This document shows, piece after piece, positions 57,117 through 64,000 of a stretch of 64,000 bases of DNA. A program made the translations under genes and the position numbers. A model generated the notes under the pieces. That model saw nothing but the letters and a program-made list of their open reading frames with translations, made no database searches and was not told the DNA's origin. The stretch covers positions 33,233 through 97,232 of the forward strand of contig JAPYMA010000267.1 in assembly GCA_035041965.1 (NCBI GenBank), written 5' to 3'. The stretch is from Anisakis pegreffii (taxonomy: Eukaryota; Nematoda; Chromadorea; Rhabditida; Anisakidae). Within the stretch, counting starts at the first letter, position 1; each line of letters starts with the position of its first letter.

Positions 57117-57900
57117 TCCACCTTCAAGACTACCGTAATCTTAGGATTGACAGTGACATATTGATTTCTATGCACCATTCGATCCAGCTGAATCTCTAGG
57201 TTCAGAAAAAGATACATTTTATCGGGCGATTTTGCTTGATTGAGGAGATATAGCTATTTTATTAAAGCTATCTCAACTAGCGCAGTGGCACTCATTGATA
57301 TATCATACATTGATCGCTATAGATCAATCTACACGTTACTACACCATTAATGAAGCTGCTATCTTTAGGAACACCGTCTTCTCAGGCTTGCCCAGGAACA
57401 CATGAATTTCTTTACACCATCCGATCCCGCGGAACGTCTATATTCAGACAAAAATAATTTTGTTGAGCAATTTATCTTAGTTGAGGAGATATAGTTATTT
57501 TCTTAATGTTATGCACTTTTCCACCTTCAAACCTACTGTATTGTCAAGTTTGCTCAGTAGCATATCAACTATTGTACACCACTCGATCCAGCAGGATCTC
57601 TAGATTCAGAAAAAAACATTTATTTTTCCGGGCCATCTTGCTTAGTTGAGAAGATCTAGCTATTTTATTAAAGCTTTCGCAACTAGCGCAGTGGCATTAA
57701 TAGATACATTATACATTTATCGCTATAAATCAATCTACGCGTTACTATAGGAATATCGAAGTGGCCATCTTCAGGACCACCGTACTCTCCGATTTGCCCA
57801 TTAACGTACGTATTTCTCCTCACTGTTAACTTCCAGGGACCTCTACATTCAGAAAAACATATATGTTGCCGCGTGATTTTTTAAATATCATCCTGTGATG
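57117..57900. repeat. Degenerate tandem repeat, four diverged monomers with a dimer-like period near 400 bp
   Basis: Shared landmarks recur in order: a CCACCTTCAA-ACTAC-GT block (57119, 57515), a variant CATCTTCAGGACCACCGT/TATCTTTAGGAACACCGT block (57360, 57766), then GATCCAGC-G-ATCTCTAG-TTCAGAAAAA (57181, 57588), then GAGGAGATATAGCTATTTT (57242, 57483 variant, 57648 variant), then CAACTAGCGCAGTGGCA (57278, 57681). Monomers 1 and 3 match each other best, as do 2 and 4, giving an A-B-A-B order with a period of roughly 395-410 bp. No coding frame runs through it. A further decayed piece may continue to about 58040. Confidence 0.7.
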
Positions 57901-58404
57901 GTCAATTCATATATTTTGTCTTCCATATCGTCAACGGTGTGTTCAACCGAACATTATCCTGAGAATCGTTCAGAAATATGACTTTTTATGGTGCAATCGG
58001 ATCCTTCAGGTTCTCTGATATCAAGAATGCTTATATGCAGCTGACGACTTGGTTTAATTCCAGAGAACCAGACGTTTTGCCGATGTTCTATGTAGCACCT
58101 TTTACATTAGACTAAAACATTGGTTTCAACTTTATCGGGCAACCGCCATATTGGATGGTTCCAGAAAATAACCTGTTGATCAGAGAACTAGGAAATCAGC
58201 GAAAAACGTGCATGTCTTTCTGAAACGATGAGAATTCAACCATTATGCTAGAGGATAGGGTTAGTTTTTTTATTGCGTACCAATGTGTCACCGTCAGATC
58301 AGAACGCAATTCTCATGAATATGTGTTGATGCATTCTGATTGTTCTTTTGCTGCATGATTTTGATCAATATCAATTGCGCACATTGCTCTATTATATGTT
58401 TCAG

Positions 58405-58937
58405 TTGATCATATTCTCGATACATTCATTCATGCCATTTTCAATACTGCTCTATGCGTTGTGTGGTGTGTCGTTGGTTCAGATTGTTTACGTTATTTGT
58501 GTGCGAGGTTCGTCGCGTTCAACCGTGCAATTCACGTCGTTGGGTTCTGCTTATTCTCAACGATCGACGACTTTATTAATGGTGAACAATTATTTCTCAA
58601 TTGCCAATAACTCCTAAGAAGGATTTCGGTGTATTTCAATTTCAGATTATTGCTCTTTTTATTTGCGCATGTCATTTGTTCATGCACATTCATATACTGG
58701 CGGTTTTCAGAATTTTCATTCCGCTCGAACAGATGGAAAAGGCGCTTCGCGAGAAGGTTTGTACAATTTGGTGCGATTGACGACAACAATGGTCTTGGTG
58801 ATATTCGATTGTGCAATGAATAATCTCAGTTCAAGAGTACAACCGAGCGATTTCAATATATCAATTATCAGTTCAGCTGCTGCTCATTGGATCTCCAAAA
58901 TTCTTCAATCGCTTCAAAATTTAAGATGAAACAGTGA
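58405..58937 (+). CDS. Small multi-pass membrane protein candidate, possibly tetraspanin-related
   Basis: Three exons, all phase 0, each with good signals: 58405-58581 (acceptor TATGTTTCAG, donor ATG/GTGAAC), 58646-58756 (acceptor TTTCAG, donor GTTTGT), 58830-58937 (acceptor CTCAG, stop TGA). If the first exon is trans-spliced or holds the start, the first ATG is at 58432 and the protein is 122 residues. It has two hydrophobic segments (PFSILLYALCGVSLVQIVYV and IIALFICACHLFMHIHILAV). After the second comes PLEQMEKALREKFK, then FQYINYQFSCCS. A helix of this kind followed by a CC pair resembles the start of the large extracellular loop of peripherin-type tetraspanins. Missing TM1 and TM4 mean the model is incomplete or the resemblance is chance. 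Confidence 0.35.
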
Positions 58938-58984
58938 ATGGCGCATCGAAGCGTCCAGGCCAGTTCAAATTTGATTGCATTCAT

Positions 58985-59105
58985 TCTAGGGCCTCAATAA
59001 ATATTTCGTGGTTGAGCAAATACAATTTTCAACACTAATTTCTATCCATTCAAATCTAGAGAAAATGAAATAAAATTAAGTCGTGGTCAGTGACCACTTT
59101 TTTAC
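58985..59105 (+). repeat. Dispersed repeat end with stem-loop and T-run, copy 1
   Basis: Matches 62215-62320 with many substitutions: CTCAATAAATATTTCGTGGT, then CATTCAAATCTAGAGAAAAT, then AATAAAATTAAGT, then the palindrome GTGGTCAGTGACCAC (59083-59097), followed at once by six T (59098-59103). The palindrome can form a 5-bp stem with a CAGTG loop. It looks like a conserved transcript 3' end or element terminus. Confidence 0.6.
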
Positions 59106-60179
59106 ATATTTCTTTTTCGATTGATTATTTTATTCGTGATTTCACCAATATTTGTTAATGTGCATTGATGTGGATGTTTTCACTTTATGAATGTTTTGTC
59201 ACTTTTGTTTTATCAGTTATATGCTTGATGTATATTCAGTTATGAGTACATGACAAGTCCCATTGTATTAATGTGCTTTGCTGTATGTACATACTTGCAT
59301 TACGCGATGTGACGAACATAACGTGGGGGAATTTTTGGGAATGTTCGATGCTTTTATTAATGTTATGAACAGTTATCGCATTATAGTAATGACATTTATC
59401 TGTTGTTTTATGCCATATTGTCATGTACTCACGTGCCTAGAGGGGAACCCATTAAAGTTAAAGACTCAAAGTTAAAGAGTATGTTTGGGCATTCTAAACT
59501 TCACACCACTCCTCAGGGCGAAAGACTTTGGTTTTCGTATGTTGAAGATTCATTTTAAAGCATTGATTTAGAATGAAAGGAATCACTTTAAAAAGGGTAT
59601 GGTTGGATATCGTTGACCGAACAACTTTGTTTTTATTCATTTGCATTGATGATTCGTTGGCATTTGCATTCATTGTTGTGATTGACATGATTATTAATGT
59701 TCACTGACGTTAATTCTTCTTAATTATTGATGCGATACAATTGTATTTTTTGAGAATGCGTGTATATGCTGTTTTTTATTATGCTTTGGGTAGGGCGAGG
59801 GAGAGATGCGGCACGTCATTACCCGCTTATCTCCTGAGCCAGAGGTAGGGACTTGGACTTGATGAAACTGTGAAGCATCCCATCCCACCCAATCAGAATG
59901 AAATTAATTTTTTTTTGATCGCGTCGCCCCCTCCCTCATCACACCCATCGTGGACTGTATTCTTCATTCATGAGCTGGACTCTCTTCTTGAGCATAGGTT
60001 ATGTTAAGTGCAGGTACACATAGCAACTAGTTTCAGGCTTTTGCTGGAATGGCATAGGATAGAGATTCTGATATTAGCTTGATGCAGATATTAGTTTGAT
60101 AGTTTGATGCAGTTGATATGACTAGTTCCTAATTAAAATGACTCAATTAAGGGTTACTAATTCAAAGAATAGCCACTCA

Positions 60180-61080
60180 CTAAACCATGAAGCCAAATTG
60201 TGAGCGTCCGCAAAGGTAAAGCTTGATTGAGTTCACAAGGACTCTTCCTTTGACACTGGTTCAACAAACGCACACAATTTGAGTTCGGTCATCTTTGAGT
60301 TTGGGTGGAACTCAGGCTTAGAGCAGGAATGTAGATTAAACTTCTGTTTGTGTTGCGAACTGCAGAAACCTAGGTGACCTCCAGGCTGAGAGATAGGCTT
60401 GCGAGCTGTGTCATTTTTTGAGGGCACAAGTGTGATACGAGAATAGTTCAGAAGTGGTGGGTGGGAAAGCATGAAGCGTGGATAATGGGTACACTGGCAT
60501 GTTAGGATAAAATGTGAGTACCAATACCGTAGGGTATGAACTGTCTTATGGGTGTGGCAGTAGGTCTGGAAAGTTCGCCTGGACCGCTCATCCTGAAGAG
60601 CCGAGTCGCTATAGAAGTGACTCGTAGTCATTCTCCCTCGTAGTGTGATTTGACAGCAGTCGGACTAATGTGAATATGATTGATTGTGTGTAGCCAATGG
60701 TCATCTTAAAAATGCATATTTCGTTCGCGTGGGTGTTCCCAACCCGTCGAGCTGCCAACAAGAGGGGCTAGGCTTAGGTAAATGCGACAGGCGTTCCCCG
60801 CCTACCGGCAGTCTCGGCGAATCGGGGAGAAACAAATTAAAATATGCCAGCGACATGCACCCGAGTGTCGCTGGCATTCAATCTCCGGAACATGTTACGG
60901 GCGTTCCCGGCCCGGGAAAGGCACCGATTTGACCGGGGATAGGGCATGCGCGTAAGTTGGCCTGAGTAGTGACTTCGTGCATTTGCTCAGGTAACGGGGG
61001 TTCCCGGACCCACCGTGCGCTCTTTCCCTTAACAGGGGGGAATTTCATCGGGTTGATCATTGGCTACATGCATGAAATCA
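60180..61080 (+). repeat. Diverged dispersed repeat, unit 1
   Basis: Aligns along its length with unit 2 at 62480-63240. Shared blocks include GTGTAGCCAATGGTC (versus ATGTAGCAAATGGTC), AGGGGCTAGG-TTA, GCGACAGGCGTTC, CGCCTACCGGCAG, CCGAGTGT, and GATAGGGCATGCGC followed by GCCTGAGTAGTG. The unit is notably more GC-rich than its surroundings. Short ORFs inside it are not conserved between the two units, which argues that it is non-coding. It may be one member of a larger element whose end is at 62215-62320. Confidence 0.65.
60844..60877. repeat. Perfect 12-bp hairpin inside repeat unit 1
   Basis: Arms ATGCCAGCGACA (60844-60855) and TGTCGCTGGCAT (60866-60877) are exact reverse complements around a 10-base loop TGCACCCGAG. 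In unit 2 (near 63096-63120) the left arm is missing and only a relic of loop and right arm (GCACGCCGAGTGTGGCT) remains. Confidence 0.8.
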
Positions 61081-62214
61081 TTTCACTTAGTTTGAATGTT
61101 ATTGAATACATTATAAGGGAAAAGCTCTCGGGTGTTTGTGGTTACTCGCCGAAGCTTATCTATGTGTCACGTTCATACCGCATTCATACAACTTCTTCGA
61201 CATTATCTTCATCTCCATTGCCAGTATAATCATTTTCTCTCGCTGATGCTAGTGAAATAACTCGATAACATTTTTAAATTTCTCCAGATTAAGCAATTTA
61301 TCCGATTCAGTGAATAATTTACACCAGATGTGAAGCATATCACTTGTGCCTTCAAAAGACTGACCATGATCGAGAGCATAACTCCCAGCTTGAGGTTAAT
61401 CTAGGCATATGCAATTCAGCGCATGTATGGAAGTTCGACTTCTTTCCAGGCTGGTGAGTTAACTTTTTCCAGGCTCAGAACCGGCAGAATTATAGTCTCA
61501 AAATGATGTACTAACGAGAAACCAGTGCTGAGTTAAAGTTCCTGAGAATTTCTTAAAGCTTTATCATCGCGAGCACTGAAATGATAGCTTTGAAATTTGG
61601 ATGATACAGAACATACAGTGGAATCTTCTCTTAATTCATTCATAATCGAGGCAGCAAAATTTGCGAGTGAGTTTGAAAAAGTAGCTGATTTCCGTTTGAT
61701 TCTGATACATCTTAGAATCCAACCCGACTTCACCTTGATTGGTATTCGAACCAACTTGGTCCCAGATTAAGCTTTGAATTCGCCTTCACCGAATGAGACT
61801 TGACTTTACATAAATTTCGTTGCCTTTCTCCTCGTTATGGATTTACCTGGTTCTGAGTTACTGTTATTGTTATGATAATATAACTCACGACGAATTGAAT
61901 TAGCATGATGGATTTTGAGATGTGAATTGCAGAAGAATTGAAATGAGTTAACTTGGGTCTGATTTAACATTGCAGAGTCTGATTCCAACCTGAGTCCAAC
62001 ATGACTTCGCCCTTTTTCCCTTGAGTTTATCTTGTCCTTGGTTGGTGCTCACAGTGCTTCCTCCGTTGATTTGTTTCGGTGAGCTTGGTATGTTTATGCT
62101 TGTTTATGTTCAGAATTTTGGTATGTTTTATGTTCATATGTTCTGTTTAGTGTCGTTTTCTTTTTCATACGTCTGTTTTAAGGTTTGTTTTTCCAAGGTT
62201 CTTTCCGTTCAAAT

Positions 62215-62320
62215 TAGGGTACTAATAAATGAGCCGTGGTCGAATGACCGCAACTTCCATCATTTGAACCTAGGAAAAGTGGAATAAAATTGAGTTGTGA
62301 TCAGTGATCACTTTTTGTTT
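62215..62320 (+). repeat. Dispersed repeat end with stem-loop and T-run, copy 2
   Basis: Counterpart of 58985-59105. It carries CATTTGAACCTAGGAAAAGT, GAATAAAATTGAGT and the palindrome GTGATCAGTGATCAC (62297-62311), followed by TTTTTG. The stem differs from copy 1 by a paired change (G to A on the left, C to T on the right), so base pairing is kept. Confidence 0.6.
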
Positions 62321-62379
62321 TTATCTGTTGCGTTTGTGGTCAACCATTTTGGTTGTAAATTTGACCGTATTTGGGTTAT

Positions 62380-63240
62380 TAAGAATGTTCTAAGCATTAG
62401 CAACAACGTAGTAGTGAGTGACACCAAGCTAGACTGATATGACTTTGACTGAGATTGCAAATTTACAAAGAATCATGAGGTTAATCTGTGAGGGTTCGCG
62501 AAGCTGAAGCTGGATTATTTTAGCAAGAAATTTCTCCCATTGGGTCCACAGAACTGCGCAGGCGGAAACCTGGGATTAGGTAAGCTTCGTGTAAGCAGAG
62601 AGGAAGAGGGTCTGGCTTCTTAAGTTAGCAAAGACTGAGAAACTGAGTTGCGCCCAAATGCAAAGAATGAGTTGCGCAGCAAACTGAGAAGTAGGCTAGG
62701 AAACTCGGTAAGTACGGAAGTTACTCGATGAAACGCAAACAGGGATGGGGAGGTACCATGTAGCTTGGATGATAGGTACATCGGGACACTCAATGTGAGG
62801 TGAGAAATTTGAGTTCCGTAGAGCATGATTAGCCTTATGAGCAACTCAGTAGGTCTGTGAATGAGATACTCCAATGGTGATTCGGAGATATTGTCCGTTA
62901 TAGTGTATTTTGGTAATGGTTGGACTAATAGTGTTGATATAGGGTATGTAGCAAATGGTCCCATCAGCTATGTTTTTTTAATGATATAGGTGGATGTCCT
63001 CAATCCGTCGAAGTGATGATAAGGGGAGCTAGGTTCCGAAATGAGCGACAGGCATTCATGCGCCTACCGGCAGCTTAGGCTTAGGCGAACGATTTCACAA
63101 TATGCACGCCGAGTGTGGCTATCGTCTTTTCTTCGCACTAAGGTATGGAGGTAGTGGCCTCCAGGCCGATTTGGTCGGAGATAGGGCATGCGCTTGAGCT
63201 GGACTGAGTAGTGTCCCGAGCTTCTACTTAGGTAGAAGCC
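62380..63240 (+). repeat. Diverged dispersed repeat, unit 2
   Basis: Second copy of the 60.2-61.1 kb unit, with the same block order and several deletions. Its left part (TAGCAACAACGTAGTAGTGA near 62398) recurs once more at about 63763 (GGCAAGAACGTAGTAGTGAC), so a third unit appears to begin near 63740 and run off the clear part of the window. Confidence 0.6.
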
Positions 63241-63739
63241 GGAGTCTTATCAGTTCACCACAACTCCATTTCAAACCGCAATATGCCTTTCTTTAAACTC
63301 CCTTCACACCACAACACCATTCTGTATCATTCGACACATCGCATAGCCCGACGAAAACAGTCAGCAACAAAATATTAAACAATGCTAATTCAATTTGGAA
63401 ATTGCAGAGAAATTTGGAGTTCTGAGCAAAATGCAGTATACTTCTATGGCATATAAAGAAATTTAAGGAATTTAAGATTTACGCAAAACATTCGAGAAAA
63501 TCTTACGCAAATTTCTATCTGAAACAAGTGGAGTTTCTTTTGTTTGTTTTTGATAGAATATCTTGGTCACCACCAAATCAACTTTCGGTTTGAAATGATT
63601 TATCGCAGATGAAAAAAGTGTGCGTGGCTAAGCGATGATTGGTGAAGTATTTCTTGTAACATCTTACAAAATTCCATAACAAATGTTTACTTCAGGGAGG
63701 GAAAAGTTCACGAAATCAAATCCGCATCAAATTCATGGA

Positions 63740-64000
63740 TGTTCTGTTCTCTTGCTTTGGGCATTGGCAAGAACGTAGTAGTGACTAGCTTTAAGGCAGA
63801 CTGATAGGGCTTTGATTAAGATTGTGTAACGACTATACGCACTTGTCGTTAATCTTTTAATCTCAAACTTGGGTAATTAAACCATAGCCATAGCATTCAT
63901 AGGAAAATATAATCGATAATGATAACAACGTAAACAACGACATTCATAATGACAACAGTGTTATACTAACAGTAATAATAACATTATTAATGATAACAAC
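63740..64000. repeat. Start of a third repeat unit, then AAC/AAT-rich low-complexity DNA
   Basis: 63740-63850 resembles 62380-62470. From about 63900 the sequence becomes a run of GATAACAAC/AATAATAAC-type words that continues to the window edge. No gene seen. Confidence 0.5.

Noticed and set aside
59083..59097. Iron-responsive element, because of the CAGUG loop on a 5-bp stem
   Set aside because: A true element needs a six-base CAGUGN loop and a bulged C below five pairs. Here the sixth base pairs in the stem, and the site lies in a repeat, not a UTR.
60233..60631. 132-codon minus-strand ORF in repeat unit 1
   Set aside because: The frame is not conserved in unit 2, so it is probably chance within a non-coding repeat.
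61741..61756. tRNA B-box-like GGTTCGAATACC on the minus strand
   Set aside because: No A box, acceptor stem or cloverleaf could be built around it.

Overview
The window looks like nuclear DNA of a nematode. It is AT-rich, genes are broken into many short exons, and the introns end in the strong TTTCAG/TTTTAG acceptors typical of nematodes. The two gene families I can recognise are an UNC-49-like GABA-receptor subunit and a CLIP-170-type microtubule plus-end protein. I cannot name the species. All gene models below were made by reading exon frames, splice sites and phases by hand.

Layout. From 949 to 16653 (minus strand) lies the 5' half of a Cys-loop receptor gene with very long introns; its membrane-domain exons fall off the left edge. 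From 16.7 to 26.8 kb I find no gene I can support. From 27637 to 34439 (minus) is a second, complete copy of the same kind of receptor gene: 12 exons, 539 codons plus stop, with every splice phase consistent. From 34.4 to 39.0 kb is intergenic DNA with a 139-bp hAT-type MITE flanked by an 8-bp target-site duplication, and one lone copy of a repeat that forms an array further right. From 38959 to about 54368 (minus) is a CLIP-170/CLIP-190 homologue (clip-1-like) of about 42 exons: two CAP-Gly domains, a serine-rich linker, a coiled coil of roughly 1,200 residues and two C-terminal zinc knuckles. Its start-codon exon was not found. From 57.1 to 58.0 kb is a degenerate tandem repeat. From 58405 to 58937 (plus) is a small membrane-protein candidate, possibly tetraspanin-related. 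From 59 to 64 kb is a field of diverged copies of a dispersed repeat with conserved stem-loops.

How the genes relate. The two receptor genes are a head-to-tail tandem duplication. Four of the five shared exons have identical lengths (166, 140, 83 and 135 bp), the fifth differs by three codons (108 and 99 bp), and the phases are the same. Both encode anion-channel-type subunits that would act as ligand-gated channels in nerve or muscle membranes. The CLIP gene is functionally separate. Its coiled coil is encoded by a long series of alternating ~113- and ~118-bp exons, each pair being 231 bp, or 77 codons, exactly 11 heptads. This is the most striking structure in the window.
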